Assembly: GCA_027483045.1 (NCBI GenBank)
Contig: JAIXVL010000257.1
Span: 1-41,091, forward strand
DNA: 41,091 nucleotides
Source of the DNA: Lysobacteraceae bacterium
GTDB taxonomy: Bacteria; Pseudomonadota; Gammaproteobacteria; Xanthomonadales; Xanthomonadaceae
Direction of reading: 5' to 3'
Position 1 is the first letter of the stretch; each line of letters starts with the position of its first letter. Below are positions 8,273 through 15,997 of the stretch, in pieces. Made by a program: the position numbers and the translations under genes. Under the pieces are notes generated by a model. The model was not told where the DNA came from. It did not search any database and worked only from the letters and a program-made list of their open reading frames with translations.

Positions 8273-9937
8273 TCAGGTCGGCAGTGCGGTGCCTGCTTCC
8301 ATCATCGCCTCGGCCACCCATTCCGCCGCGCGAATGCCATCCACACCCGCGGAAAGAATGCCACCGGCATAACCCGCACCTTCGCCCGCCGGGAACAGGC
8401 CGCGCGTGTTGAGGCTTTGGCCGTCGTCGCCGCGCGTGAGGCGCACGGGCGATGAAGTGCGGGTTTCGACACCGGTGAGCAGCGCATCGGACATATCGAA
8501 ACCCTTGATCTGCTTGCCGAAGGCCGGCAGCGCCTCACGAATGGCGTCGATGGCGTAACGCGGCAGGGCCGTGGAGAGATCGCCCAAGCGAACACCCGGT
8601 GTGTACGAATTCACCACCGCACCAAGCGCGTCCGATGGCGTGCCGGCGATAAAGTCGCCGACCTTCTGCGCCGGCGCTTCGTAGGTTTCACCGCCAAGCT
8701 TGAACGCGATTTCTTCCCAATGCCGCTGCAGCGCGATGCCCGCCAGCGGGCTGCCGCTCGAATCGTGCTCGACGAAATCCTCGGGAGTGATGCCCACCAC
8801 AATCGCGGCGTTGGCGTTGCGCTCGTTGCGCGAATACTGGCTCATGCCATTGGTGACCACGCGTCCGGGCTCGCTGGCAGCGGCCACAACGGTGCCGCCA
8901 GGGCACATGCAGAAGCTGTAGACCGAACGCCCGTTGCGGCAGTGATGCACCAACTTGTAATCGGCCGCGCCCAGCAGCGCGTGCCCGGCCTGCGGCCCGA
9001 AACGCGCCTGATCGATCACGGACTGCGGATGCTCGATGCGGAAGCCAATCGAAAAGGGCTTCGCCTCCATGTAGACGCCACGCGCATGCAGCATGGCGAA
9101 GCTGTCGCGCGCGCTGTGACCCAAGGCCATCACCACGTGATCGGCGCGCAGGGTTTCGCCGCTGGCCAACACCACGCCGCGTAGGTGGCGCACGTCATCG
9201 GCGTCCACGTCGATCAGCAGATCGTCCACACGCTGCGAGAAACGGATTTCGCCACCCAAGCTTTCGATGACGCCACGCATGTGCTCCACCATCGACACCA
9301 GGCGAAAGGTGCCGATATGCGGCTTGCTGACGTAGAGGATCTCGTCGGGCGCACCCGCTTTCACAAATTCGTCCAGCACCTTGCGGCCCAGGTGGCGCTT
9401 GTCGCTGATCTGGCTGTAGAGCTTGCCGTCGGAAAACGTGCCCGCACCGCCCTCGCCGTACTGCACGTTCGACTCAGGGTTCAGCACTTTCTTCCGCCAC
9501 AGTCCGAATGTGTCCACGGTACGTTCGCGCACCTTTTTGCCGCGCTCCAGAACGATCGGTCGCAGGCCCATTTGCGCCAACACCAAGGCCGCGAACAGGC
9601 CACAGGGGCCCATACCGACGACGATAGGACGCAGCGCTTGGTTCGGCGCAGGCTTGGCGATAAAGCGGTAAGTCGTATCGGGCGTCGGGGTCACCTTGAC
9701 GCGGTTCGGCGCTGTCTCCGCGGCCACGCGCTTCAGCACCGCAGCCTCATCGGCGATATCCACATCCACCGAATAGATCAAGACAATGTGGCCACGCTTG
9801 CGGGCGTCGTAGCTGCGCTTGGCCACGGTGAGCGACCGCACCGCCCCGGGCTGAAGCTTCAAGCGCGCACGCACGGCTTCATCAAGCGCGGTGTCGGCGT
9901 GGTCCAGCGGCAAAGTGATATCGGTCAGTCGAAGCAT
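8273..9937 (-). CDS. FAD-dependent NAD(P)-type oxidoreductase (COG2509-like)
   Basis: 554 residues starting MLRLTDITLPL. The N-terminal ~90 residues form the small domain typical of this family (KRSYDARKRGHIVLIYSVDV). They are followed by a Rossmann FAD site (VVGMGPCGLFAALVLAQMG, with ERGKKV as strand 2). Conserved family blocks include YGEGGAGTFSDGKLYSQI, FSIGFRIEHPQ, SFCMCPGGTVV and the C-terminal FPAGEGAGYAGGI FAD motif. The physiological substrate of the family is unknown. The frame stays open up to 10522, but that extension would cover the bufA2 promoter and gene on the other strand, so ATG 9937 (or 9973) is the sensible start. Its upstream region is shared with the divergent bufA2 promoter. 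Confidence 0.9.
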   Translation of the reverse strand: MLRLTDITLPLDHADTALDEAVRARLKLQPGAVRSLTVAKRSYDARKRGHIVLIYSVDVDIADEAAVLKRVAAETAPNRVKVTPTPDTTYRFIAKPAPNQALRPIVVGMGPCGLFAALVLAQMGLRPIVLERGKKVRERTVDTFGLWRKKVLNPESNVQYGEGGAGTFSDGKLYSQISDKRHLGRKVLDEFVKAGAPDEILYVSKPHIGTFRLVSMVEHMRGVIESLGGEIRFSQRVDDLLIDVDADDVRHLRGVVLASGETLRADHVVMALGHSARDSFAMLHARGVYMEAKPFSIGFRIEHPQSVIDQARFGPQAGHALLGAADYKLVHHCRNGRSVYSFCMCPGGTVVAAASEPGRVVTNGMSQYSRNERNANAAIVVGITPEDFVEHDSSGSPLAGIALQRHWEEIAFKLGGETYEAPAQKVGDFIAGTPSDALGAVVNSYTPGVRLGDLSTALPRYAIDAIREALPAFGKQIKGFDMSDALLTGVETRTSSPVRLTRGDDGQSLNTRGLFPAGEGAGYAGGILSAGVDGIRAAEWVAEAMMEAGTALPT

Positions 9938-10046
9938 GCGGCGCGTGTCGGTGGGGCCGTGGAAGGCCGACATGATCCCACGGCGGGCGGCGCACAAAGG
10001 ATCCTGCGTCAAGCCGTCGCCATTCGCAGGCATTTCGTCCAAACCC

Positions 10047-10073
10047 TGTAACCGCTGTGGTGCTGTGTACGTA
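10047..10073 (+). promoter_or_regulatory. ECF-type promoter of the bufA2 operon (TGTAACC-N16-CGTA)
   Basis: TGTAACC at 10047-10053, a 16-bp spacer and CGTA at 10070-10073. Elements and spacing match the promoter of the ECF sigma gene at 3126-3152. The predicted transcript starts near 10080, giving a leader of about 104 nt before bufA2. Confidence 0.75.
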
Positions 10074-10183
10074 AGGTGAGGGCAGCACGACGAAGGGCCC
10101 AACTCCTGCCCCCCGTGTGCGCCGAGGTTCGAGCCCGCCCGGGTCGCGCCGCCGCCCAATCCCAAGTCGAAAAGGAAACTGCC

Positions 10184-10465
10184 ATGAAGTCCATGCTCTC
10201 CGTCGCCACCTTCGCTGCTGCTTTCGCCACCTCGTTCGCTGCCGCCGCCGCAGAAGCACCGGCTGGCAGCAGCGGTGCTGCCATTGCCGCTGGCGATACC
10301 GTTCACTGTTACGGCATCACCGCTTGCAAAGGCCAGAACGATTGCAAGACCACTGAACACGCCTGCAAGGGCAATGCCGAGTGCAAGGGCCAGGGCTTCA
10401 AGGCCACGACCGCCAAAGCCTGCCTGGACCAGAGCGGCACCATCGGCGACCTCGCGGCGCGCTGA
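10184..10465 (+). CDS. bufA2: Bufferin-2-type RiPP metallophore precursor (BufA2)
   Basis: 93 residues. An N-terminal signal peptide (to about residue 23, ending AAAAA-E) is followed by a Cys-rich core with six Cys (42, 48, 54, 61, 67, 80) in the spaced pattern VHCYG..ACKG..DCK..ACKG..ECKGQGF. This is the signature of the BufA2 family of periplasmic copper-chelating peptides, whose cysteines are converted to thiooxazoles by an MNIO enzyme. Retention of the signal peptide means the modified peptide is exported to the periplasm. ATG 10184 has AAGGA seven bases upstream, and an open extension to 10076 starts within the predicted promoter region. bufB2 follows 55 bp downstream, after a strong hairpin. 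The number and positions of modified Cys cannot be read from sequence. Confidence 0.9.
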   Translation: MKSMLSVATFAAAFATSFAAAAAEAPAGSSGAAIAAGDTVHCYGITACKGQNDCKTTEHACKGNAECKGQGFKATTAKACLDQSGTIGDLAAR

Positions 10466-10480
10466 TTTCTGCTGGGCTCG

Positions 10481-10500
10481 GCCGACCCCTCGGGGTCGGC
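10481..10500 (+). promoter_or_regulatory. Intercistronic hairpin between bufA2 and bufB2
   Basis: A perfect 8-bp stem GCCGACCC / GGGTCGGC with a CTCG tetraloop lies 15 bases after the bufA2 stop and is not followed by a T-tract. It could be an attenuator or a 3' stabiliser that makes precursor mRNA more abundant than enzyme mRNA. That role is inferred from position and structure. Confidence 0.55.
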
Positions 10501-10520
10501 TGATGCCTGAGTAAAAGACC

Positions 10521-11387
10521 ATGCTGATCCACCCGCACTCGCCACTGCTTGCACCGTCACCCGGCTTCGGCCTTGGTCTGCGGCCGCAGCATTACGCTGA
10601 TTTCGCCGAGTCCAAGCGCGACGTCGATTGGCTGGAGATCATCTCCGAGAATTTCATGGTCGATGGCGGAAAGCCGCTGCAGTGGCTTGACCGTATTCGA
10701 GCCGATTACCCAATGGCGATGCATGGTGTGACGCTCTCGATTGGCGGCAGTGATCCGCTCGACCGCGATTACCTGCAACGTCTGAAGTCCCTCGCGCAGC
10801 GTGTCGATCCGCTCTGGGTCTCGGACCATGTGTGCTGGGGCGGCCACGCTGGCCTGCATGCCCATGACCTGCTGCCCCTGCCCTACACCGATGAAGCAGT
10901 AAAGCATGTCGCTGCGCGCGTTCGCGAAGTGCAGGACATTCTTGGACGCCGCCTCGTTCTGGAGAATGTTTCGAGCTACGTGGAGTTCCGCGAGTCCGAA
11001 ATGTCGGAGTGGGAGTTCTTGGACGCGCTGTGTCGCGAAGCCGATTGCCTTCTGCTGCTCGACATCAACAACATTCACGTCAGTGCAGTGAACCACGGCT
11101 TCGATCCCATCGCCTTCATCGAAGGCGTGCCGCTGGATCGCGTGCAGCAAGTGCACCTTGCGGGCCACACCGTTCGCGATGGCTACTTGATCGATACCCA
11201 TGATGCGCCGGTCGTTGATCCGGTCTGGGCCCTTTATCGCCGCTTTGTTGAGTGCGCGGGTGCTCGGGCCACGATGATTGAGCGCGACGACCATATTCCA
11301 CCGCTGGCGGAACTCATCGAAGAACTCTCGATTGCACGCGCCATCGCTGCCGAGGTGAGCACTGAACAGATGGAGGCTGCTGCGTGA
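10521..11387 (+). CDS. bufB2: MNIO (DUF692) bufferin maturase BufB2
   Basis: 288 residues, a TIM-barrel multinuclear non-haem iron oxidase that oxidises Cys of the precursor in the cytoplasm. Likely iron ligands are visible: Glu43 (ISENFM), His68 (MHGVTLS), Asp102/His103 (VSDHVCW), Glu148 (LENVSSY), Asp181, Asn184 and His186 (DINNIHVS), and His212/His216 (HLAGH). Length and motif order are typical of the family. The stop overlaps the bufC2 start (GTGA), indicating coupled translation of the enzyme and its partner. About 280 residues also describe the paralogue at 13836-14684, and the two share the same motifs with clear divergence between them. Substrate specificity for the adjacent BufA2 is inferred from synteny. 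Confidence 0.94.
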   Translation: MLIHPHSPLLAPSPGFGLGLRPQHYADFAESKRDVDWLEIISENFMVDGGKPLQWLDRIRADYPMAMHGVTLSIGGSDPLDRDYLQRLKSLAQRVDPLWVSDHVCWGGHAGLHAHDLLPLPYTDEAVKHVAARVREVQDILGRRLVLENVSSYVEFRESEMSEWEFLDALCREADCLLLLDINNIHVSAVNHGFDPIAFIEGVPLDRVQQVHLAGHTVRDGYLIDTHDAPVVDPVWALYRRFVECAGARATMIERDDHIPPLAELIEELSIARAIAAEVSTEQMEAAA

Positions 11388-12166
11388 GCGCGCTGGCCGC
11401 CCTTCAAGCCACGTTCTTGAGAACGGTTATCCAAGGCAGTGAGCTTGCCGCGAGCGACATCCGCGAGACACCTCAATTCAACGCCAGCCAACGTCTTGCG
11501 GTTTACGCCAATGCCTATCGCCGCCGCTTGGTCGAAGCCCTCGCATCGGTGTACGAGCGCGCGCAGGCCGTGCTTGGCGAAGACGACTTTGACACGCTGG
11601 CCTTGGCCTATGTGGAGGCGCATGCGCCTACCGATCGTGCCTTGCGCTGGTATGGCACGGACTTTCCGCAGTGGCTGCGCTCACAACGGCAACACCTTGA
11701 GCACGCCGCTGACGTGGCAATGATCGATGGCGCGCTGCGTCGCGCCTTCGATGCTGCCGATGCCACACCCGTTGAACGAGAGGCGCTATTGGCTTTATCG
11801 CCGGAGCAGTGGGCGTCGCTGCGTTTCCATTGGGCGCCTGCGCTCTCCATCGACCAGGTGGATCCTGCCGCGATTGCGCTGTGGCGCGACCAAAGCACCC
11901 TAGGCTCCGATTTGAATTGCGCCACCACTGAGCCGGTTCCGGTGGCCTTTTGGCGGCGCGATGGACAAACGTTTTTTCGCAGCTTGGCGGCAGCAGAAGC
12001 GCTATTGATGACGCGCTTACGCGCAGGACAGTCGCTGGCCGAGGCCTGCCTCAGCGACGACAATGCGCTTCCGATGGAAGTCGCCGTCCCGGCACTGATT
12101 CAATGGGTCGATGACGCGTGGATCGCTGGCCTCGAATGCATGCCACCGATTGAGTCGGGCAGGTGA
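11384..12166 (+). CDS. bufC2: DUF2063 partner protein of the bufferin maturase (BufC2)
   Basis: 260 residues from GTG 11384, with GGAG about eight bases upstream. The N-terminal ~95 residues ([12 protein letters not shown]...[29 protein letters not shown]) fit DUF2063, once described as a putative DNA-binding domain. In MNIO systems it is now thought to bind the precursor leader and present it to the DUF692 enzyme. The C-terminal half ([20 protein letters not shown]...) is the usual second domain. It overlaps bufB2 by 4 bp and the next gene by 4 bp (GTGA at both junctions), so the three cistrons form a tight translational unit. Confidence 0.9.
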   Translation: MSALAALQATFLRTVIQGSELAASDIRETPQFNASQRLAVYANAYRRRLVEALASVYERAQAVLGEDDFDTLALAYVEAHAPTDRALRWYGTDFPQWLRSQRQHLEHAADVAMIDGALRRAFDAADATPVEREALLALSPEQWASLRFHWAPALSIDQVDPAAIALWRDQSTLGSDLNCATTEPVPVAFWRRDGQTFFRSLAAAEALLMTRLRAGQSLAEACLSDDNALPMEVAVPALIQWVDDAWIAGLECMPPIESGR

Positions 12167-12591
12167 ATCGCTTCTTCGCCTCGGCCCTGCATCGTCTGGG
12201 CAATGCGCCTTTGCCCGTCGTCATTGCCTGTCTCGCGCTGTGCTTCAGCGTTTTCGGCATCGCGAGCATCAATCTTTTCCTCATGCTGCGCGCGAACCTT
12301 TTGTTCATCGGCGAGCATGGTTGGGATGCACTGAAGATTGGCGGCGCCGCCCAGTTGGGCATGCTCGCCTTAAGTGCCTATGTGGGCATGGCGTTCTACG
12401 CGCTGGCCAAGTGGTTTGAGCACCGCATTATTGATCGCATTGCGGCGGCGGGCCCAACGCACGTGAACGCGACTGCCGCACCGATCGAGCGAACGAGGAC
12501 GACGAGGCGTAACCGACTGCACGCGCCACGGCTTTCGCGGGCACGCCTTGATCGAGAAGTCGCGCCGCAAGATCGAAACGCACCGCACTGA
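12163..12591 (+). CDS. Small membrane protein ending the bufA2 operon
   Basis: 142 residues from GTG 12163, which overlaps the bufC2 stop. There are two clear membrane helices (VVIACLALCFSVFGIASINLF and MLALSAYVGMAFYALAKW) up to about residue 97. I do not recognise the family. Position in the operon suggests a membrane partner for periplasmic bufferin, comparable to DoxX in the second cluster. The last ~45 residues (from HVNATAAP) are Arg-rich and low in complexity, and they are encoded antisense to the end of the convergent AraC gene (overlap 12428-12591). That tail looks like a read-through extension: the ancestral stop may have been lost. Confidence 0.7.
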   Translation: MNRFFASALHRLGNAPLPVVIACLALCFSVFGIASINLFLMLRANLLFIGEHGWDALKIGGAAQLGMLALSAYVGMAFYALAKWFEHRIIDRIAAAGPTHVNATAAPIERTRTTRRNRLHAPRLSRARLDREVAPQDRNAPH

Positions 12592-13294
12592 GAAACTGCT
12601 GAGGCGTGGCTCCGGCAACGCGCGTAAACGTTGCCGCGAAAGCAGAGCGCGACATACCGGCAAGACGGGCCAGCGAAGCGATCGTCCACCGCGCACCCGG
12701 GCGCTCGAGGAAGCCCGTAATCGCCCGAGCCAAGCGTGCGTCGGTGAGCACAGGCAGCATGCTGGGCGCCAAGTGCCCCTCGCGCAAAGCAACACGGATC
12801 ACTGCCAAAATGACGGAACGCAAATGAAGCGCCATGGCCTCGTCTTGTCCAGGCAGGCCGCTCGCAGCCTCTGCAGCCAGTAAACCACTCAGTGTCGCGA
12901 GGCTTGGGTGCGGCTTCAGATCAAGATAGAGCGGATTGGGAAGGGCGCGCACGAGGGCGGCAGACACGGCATCCACCGGCATTACATAGCAACACAGGAG
13001 CCGGCACCCGCCAAAGCGGCTTGCCTCCAGCCGATGCGGATTGCTGCTCGGAAACGCAACCAATGCCGGAGCGCAAACCTCACGCGATATTCCTGTCTGC
13101 GCGTCACTGACCAGCAACTGACCTTCAAGAACGAAGTGGAACTGCGCCGGAACGTTGATCCGATCGTAGTCAGTGTCTCCGCAAAAGCGCCCGGAGAAGA
13201 ACACTCGGGTGCGGAAGTTCAACAGTTTGAGTAAACGAGATAGAGCGTCCGCCGGGTCAGCGGGAGGATTTCGAAGGGGGACAGGCGAAAGCAT
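12428..13294 (-). CDS. AraC-family transcriptional regulator with cupin sensor domain
   Basis: 288 residues. The N-terminal cupin-like sensor (residues ~30-170, with GRFCGDTDYDR and FHFVLEGQLLV...FPSSNPHRL) is of the AraC_binding/Cupin_6 type. The C-terminal double helix-turn-helix contains WTIASLARLAGMSRSAFAATFTRVAG and AVARAVGYASSSSFARSVRQ. It sits convergent to the bufA2 operon and divergent from bufA1, so it could act on either. The upstream region also carries the bufA1 promoter and an inverted repeat. Several Cys and His lie in the sensor (GGCRLLCCYVM), but metal sensing is only a guess. Its 3' end overlaps the preceding membrane-protein gene by 164 bp. Confidence 0.88.
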   Translation of the reverse strand: MLSPVPLRNPPADPADALSRLLKLLNFRTRVFFSGRFCGDTDYDRINVPAQFHFVLEGQLLVSDAQTGISREVCAPALVAFPSSNPHRLEASRFGGCRLLCCYVMPVDAVSAALVRALPNPLYLDLKPHPSLATLSGLLAAEAASGLPGQDEAMALHLRSVILAVIRVALREGHLAPSMLPVLTDARLARAITGFLERPGARWTIASLARLAGMSRSAFAATFTRVAGATPQQFLSAVRFDLAARLLDQGVPAKAVARAVGYASSSSFARSVRQSRSRALGPPPQCDQ

Positions 13295-13409
13295 CGTTTC
13301 CTTTGCGCTAGTTCACAGGTGTTTGGTTCATCGGTACTGGAGCTCGGCGGTTGCGAGCATGAGGTACTGCCGTGACCAGCATCGTCAGATTTGCCAATCC
13401 GAAACGCCC

Positions 13410-13433
13410 AAAAGTCGCCGAATGCAGACTTTT
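13410..13433. repeat. Inverted repeat AAAAGTC-N10-GACTTTT upstream of bufA1
   Basis: Perfect 7-bp arms (13410-13416 and 13427-13433) with a 10-bp spacer, ending 12 bp before the bufA1 -35 element. The arm centres are 17 bp apart, roughly one and a half helical turns. It could be an activator/repressor operator, possibly of the neighbouring AraC protein. No second copy was noticed in front of bufA2. Confidence 0.5.
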
Positions 13434-13445
13434 CGTCCAAGGAGC

Positions 13446-13471
13446 GTAACCGAGGCCTTTCGCCCTGCGTA
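13446..13471 (+). promoter_or_regulatory. ECF-type promoter of the bufA1 operon (GTAACC-N16-CGTA)
   Basis: GTAACC at 13446-13451, a 16-bp spacer and CGTA at 13468-13471, identical in elements and spacing to the bufA2 promoter. The preceding base is C where the other three copies have T. The leader to ATG 13510 is about 30 nt, much shorter than that of bufA2. Confidence 0.75.
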
Positions 13472-13509
13472 CGGTGAACGTTGTCCCACCCGCCCAAAAG
13501 GAAACCCTC

Positions 13510-13809
13510 ATGGATCGTCGTTCATTCAGCGCCACCTTTGCTCTCACGCTTGCCAGCGCGATCGCGCTTGGCAGCCTTGCCTCGCCTGCTTCGGCTGAAG
13601 ACGCGCCAGCCAAGCCCTCCAAAGAAAAGTGCTATGGCGTTTCCAAGGCGGGCGAAAACGACTGCGCTGCGGGCCCCGGCACCAGCTGTGCAGGCACGTC
13701 GAAAGTGGACTACCAGGGCAATGCCTGGAAGCTTGTTCCCGCGGGTACCTGCGTGGCCATCGAGACCCCCAAGGGCAAGGGCTCGCTAGCGCCGATTGCT
13801 GGGCGCTAA
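13510..13809 (+). CDS. bufA1: Bufferin-1-type (DUF2282) RiPP metallophore precursor (BufA1)
   Basis: 99 residues. A signal peptide ([18 protein letters not shown]...ASA, cleavage near residue 29) precedes the DUF2282 core [18 protein letters not shown], with Cys41, 52, 60 and 81 (DC-AA, SC-AGTS and AGTC-VA). DUF2282 proteins are the bufferin-1/Gig-type periplasmic peptides that are matured by MNIO enzymes to thiooxazole-containing copper chelators. ATG 13510 has AAGGA at 13498-13502, in nearly the same sequence context as bufA2 (AAAAGGAAA). An in-frame extension to 13474 begins at the expected transcript start and is unlikely. bufB1 follows 26 bp downstream. Confidence 0.92.
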   Translation: MDRRSFSATFALTLASAIALGSLASPASAEDAPAKPSKEKCYGVSKAGENDCAAGPGTSCAGTSKVDYQGNAWKLVPAGTCVAIETPKGKGSLAPIAGR

Positions 13810-13824
13810 TCGCAAACCTTGCGA
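13810..13824 (+). promoter_or_regulatory. Hairpin in the bufA1-bufB1 junction
   Basis: The arms TCGCAA (13810-13815) and TTGCGA (13819-13824) leave a 3-nt loop, and the 3' arm runs into the GAGG that serves as the bufB1 ribosome site. It could lower enzyme translation relative to precursor, in parallel with the stronger hairpin in the bufA2-bufB2 gap. The stem is short, so this is tentative. Confidence 0.35.
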
Positions 13825-13835
13825 GGTCGTCGCCC

Positions 13836-14684
13836 ATGCCCGCCCACGTGCTGCCCGAGCAAGCCGGCATCGGCTTCAAGCCCGCGCATCTGGCAGCCTT
13901 ATTGGACGAGGGCGGCGATCTCGGCTTCATCGAAGTCCATGCTGAAAACTACATGGGCGCAGGCGGGCCAGTGCATGCGCGGCTTGATGCTGCGCGTGCG
14001 CGCTTTCCGCTCTCGGTACACGGTGTTGGCCTGTCCATTGGTGGTGCAGAGCCGCTCGATTCGCGCCATCTACAGCGCTTGTGCGGCGTGGTCGAGCGCT
14101 TCGAGCCTGCCAGCGTGTCGGAGCATTTGGCATGGTCCAGCCATGGCGGCGTTTTCTTCAACGACTTGCTGCCCATCGCTTACGACGAGCCGACCCTGGC
14201 GCGTGTTGTTGACCACGTGCAACACGTTCAAGAACGGCTGCGCCGTCGCATCCTGATCGAGAACCCATCAACTTACTTCGCACTTGCAGGCTCCGTGCTG
14301 GAGGAAGTGGATTTCCTGAGCGAACTCGCTGCGCGCTGCGGCTGCGGCCTGTTGCTCGACTTAAACAATCTGGTGGTGAGCGCAGGCAATCGCGGCGAAT
14401 CGCCGTGGACGGCCTTAGATCGCTTTCCCCTTCATGCCGTTGGCGAAGTGCATCTCGCAGGCCATAGCGAACAAAGCCTCGGCGGAAAGACACTACGCAT
14501 CGACGACCACGGCTCTGCCGTAGGGCAAGACGTTTGGTCACTGTATGCCGCGCTTCTACAGCGCACCGGCGCCCTGCCCACCTTGGTGGAATGGGACACC
14601 GACGTGCCGGAGTTCAACACGCTCGCGACTGAAGCTCGGCGTGCACGCGACGTGCTGCAAAGCCTCTCGGCCAGGGCAGCCTGA
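13836..14684 (+). CDS. bufB1: MNIO (DUF692) bufferin maturase BufB1
   Basis: 282 residues from ATG 13836; an open extension upstream overlaps bufA1 in another frame and is not used. The iron-binding motifs of the MNIO fold are present in order: VHAENYM, SVHGVGLS, VSEHLAW, IENPSTY, DLNNLVVSAGNRG and VHLAGH. The His found after the DINN motif of BufB2 is Val here, and SDH is replaced by SEH, so the two maturases in the window belong to different subgroups. This matches their different precursors. It probably oxidises Cys of BufA1 in the cytoplasm. bufC1 starts 2 bp after its stop. Confidence 0.94.
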   Translation: MPAHVLPEQAGIGFKPAHLAALLDEGGDLGFIEVHAENYMGAGGPVHARLDAARARFPLSVHGVGLSIGGAEPLDSRHLQRLCGVVERFEPASVSEHLAWSSHGGVFFNDLLPIAYDEPTLARVVDHVQHVQERLRRRILIENPSTYFALAGSVLEEVDFLSELAARCGCGLLLDLNNLVVSAGNRGESPWTALDRFPLHAVGEVHLAGHSEQSLGGKTLRIDDHGSAVGQDVWSLYAALLQRTGALPTLVEWDTDVPEFNTLATEARRARDVLQSLSARAA

Positions 14685-14686
14685 GC

Positions 14687-15481
14687 ATGGATCACACGCA
14701 GCAATCCATGGCCGCAGCCCTGCTCTTGGATCCAGGTCAGCACCCCGGCGCTCTATTGCTGGCCACAACACCCACAGCTGAAGCCGAGCAGCGCTTCAAC
14801 GTTCACCGCAACACCGTGGTGCGCAGCCTGATCACCGCGCTTGCCGAGGGATTCCCATCGGTCCATCGCTTGGTAGGCCAAGATTTCTTCGAGGCCATGG
14901 CCATCGATGCGGTGCGCTCGTCACCGCCGAGGCATCCCGTTTTGCTGGCGTATGGCGCCGAGTTTCCTGCGTTCATCGAACGCTTCGAGCCCTGTGCGTC
15001 CTTGCCCTATCTCGCCGATGTGGCACGCCTCGATGGTTTGCGCCGGCGCGCGTATCACGCCGCTGATGTTCTGTCCTTGGAAGCAGCGCACTTCGCGGGC
15101 CTTGATGCGGAAACCGCTGCGCGATGCCGAATTGTTTGGCATCCCTCGGTCGCCATCTTCGCTTCTGCATTTCCCGCAAGAAGCATTTGGGCTGCACAGA
15201 ACGACCCAGCCGCCACCGCGCGCATCGATTGGCAGGCGGAGGCCAGCCTAGTGTTTCGCCAAGGCCAAGCGGTGGCTGTGATTCCACTGGATGCTGACTT
15301 GCAGGCCCTGCTGGTGGCTTGTCAAAGCGGCGCGCCTCTTGCCGAGGTACTCAGCGAGCCCGAACGCGCCGAACCCTTTTCACGAGCACTTGCCTTGGGC
15401 CTGTTGGTCGAGGACGTGCATAACTCACACGACGATCTGTTTGACGCGTTTCTTTCCCCGCTCCCCAACGCTAGGCAATAA
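14687..15481 (+). CDS. bufC1: DUF2063 partner protein of the bufferin maturase (BufC1)
   Basis: 264 residues. The N-terminal DUF2063 region (MAAALLLDPGQHP...RFNVHRNTVVRSLITALAEGFPSVHRLVG) is followed by the LPYLADVARLDGLRRRAYHAAD segment, equivalent to [20 protein letters not shown] in BufC2. It is expected to bind the precursor leader and assist BufB1. It lies 2 bp after bufB1 and 9 bp before doxX, in the same order as the gig/bufferin operons of other proteobacteria. Confidence 0.9.
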   Translation: MDHTQQSMAAALLLDPGQHPGALLLATTPTAEAEQRFNVHRNTVVRSLITALAEGFPSVHRLVGQDFFEAMAIDAVRSSPPRHPVLLAYGAEFPAFIERFEPCASLPYLADVARLDGLRRRAYHAADVLSLEAAHFAGLDAETAARCRIVWHPSVAIFASAFPARSIWAAQNDPAATARIDWQAEASLVFRQGQAVAVIPLDADLQALLVACQSGAPLAEVLSEPERAEPFSRALALGLLVEDVHNSHDDLFDAFLSPLPNARQ

Positions 15482-15490
15482 AGGATTTCT

Positions 15491-15952
15491 ATGTCAGACG
15501 CTTCGCTTTCCGTCCTTGGCCGCATGCTGGCACCGGTGTACCGCTTGCTTGGACGCCTGCCAGAGACTGCGCTTCTCTTCGCTGCTCGCGTGTTCCCCGC
15601 GGCGATCTTTTTTCAGTCCGGCCAAACCAAGGTCGATGGCTTCATGCTGAACGAGAACGCGCTCTTTCTGTTCCAAGAGGAATACAAGATTCCGCTGTTG
15701 TCTCCGGAATTCGCTGCCACGATGGCTGCGATCAGTGAGCATGTGTTTCCCGTGCTCTTGATGCTCGGCCTAGCAACGCGACTCTCGGCGCTGGCACTCA
15801 TCGGCATGACCGCGACCATCCAGATCTTCGTTTACCCGGACGCGTGGCCGACCCATGGCGTTTGGGCCGTGGCCTTGCTGCTTGTGGCGTCGCGCGGCCC
15901 TGGAGCTTGGTCGCTGGATCGTCTGTTCGGCATTGAAGCGAAAGGCCACTAA
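15491..15952 (+). CDS. DoxX-family membrane protein of the bufferin-1 operon
   Basis: 153 residues with four hydrophobic segments (ALLFAARVFPAAIFFQSGQTKV, ...MAAISEHVFPVLLMLGLATRLSALALI..., WAVALLLVASRGP). The early FQSGQTKVDGF motif and EHVFPVLLMLGL are typical of DoxX proteins. The ribosome site AAAGGA is 7-8 bases upstream of ATG 15491. DoxX is the usual last gene of DUF2282-DUF692-DUF2063 operons; its biochemical role there is not established, and redox supply to maturation or handling of peptide in the membrane are suggestions only. Confidence 0.9.
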   Translation: MSDASLSVLGRMLAPVYRLLGRLPETALLFAARVFPAAIFFQSGQTKVDGFMLNENALFLFQEEYKIPLLSPEFAATMAAISEHVFPVLLMLGLATRLSALALIGMTATIQIFVYPDAWPTHGVWAVALLLVASRGPGAWSLDRLFGIEAKGH

Positions 15953-15972
15953 GCCTTTTCAAGTGGATCGTG

Positions 15973-15997
15973 CAAAGAGCCCTTAGCGGGCTCTTTG
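15973..15997. terminator. Bidirectional hairpin terminator between doxX and the cyclase gene
   Basis: A perfect 10-bp stem CAAAGAGCCC / GGGCTCTTTG with a 5-nt loop, where the loop (15983-15987) contains the stop codon of the minus-strand cyclase. T-richness is modest on both sides. Placement at a convergent junction supports a shared terminator. Confidence 0.7.

Noticed and set aside
9938-10522. N-terminal extension of the FAD oxidoreductase up to 10522
   Set aside because: It would be antisense to the bufA2 promoter and gene, is Gly/Ala/Ser-rich without domain features, and the family starts at about MLRLTD.
12509-12534. GTAACC on the plus strand near the end of the bufferin-2 membrane gene
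   Set aside because: The -10 slot at 16 bp reads GCTT, and no plus-strand gene starts nearby. Similar lone GTAACC copies at about 4176, 6572 and 22892 also fail the -10 test.
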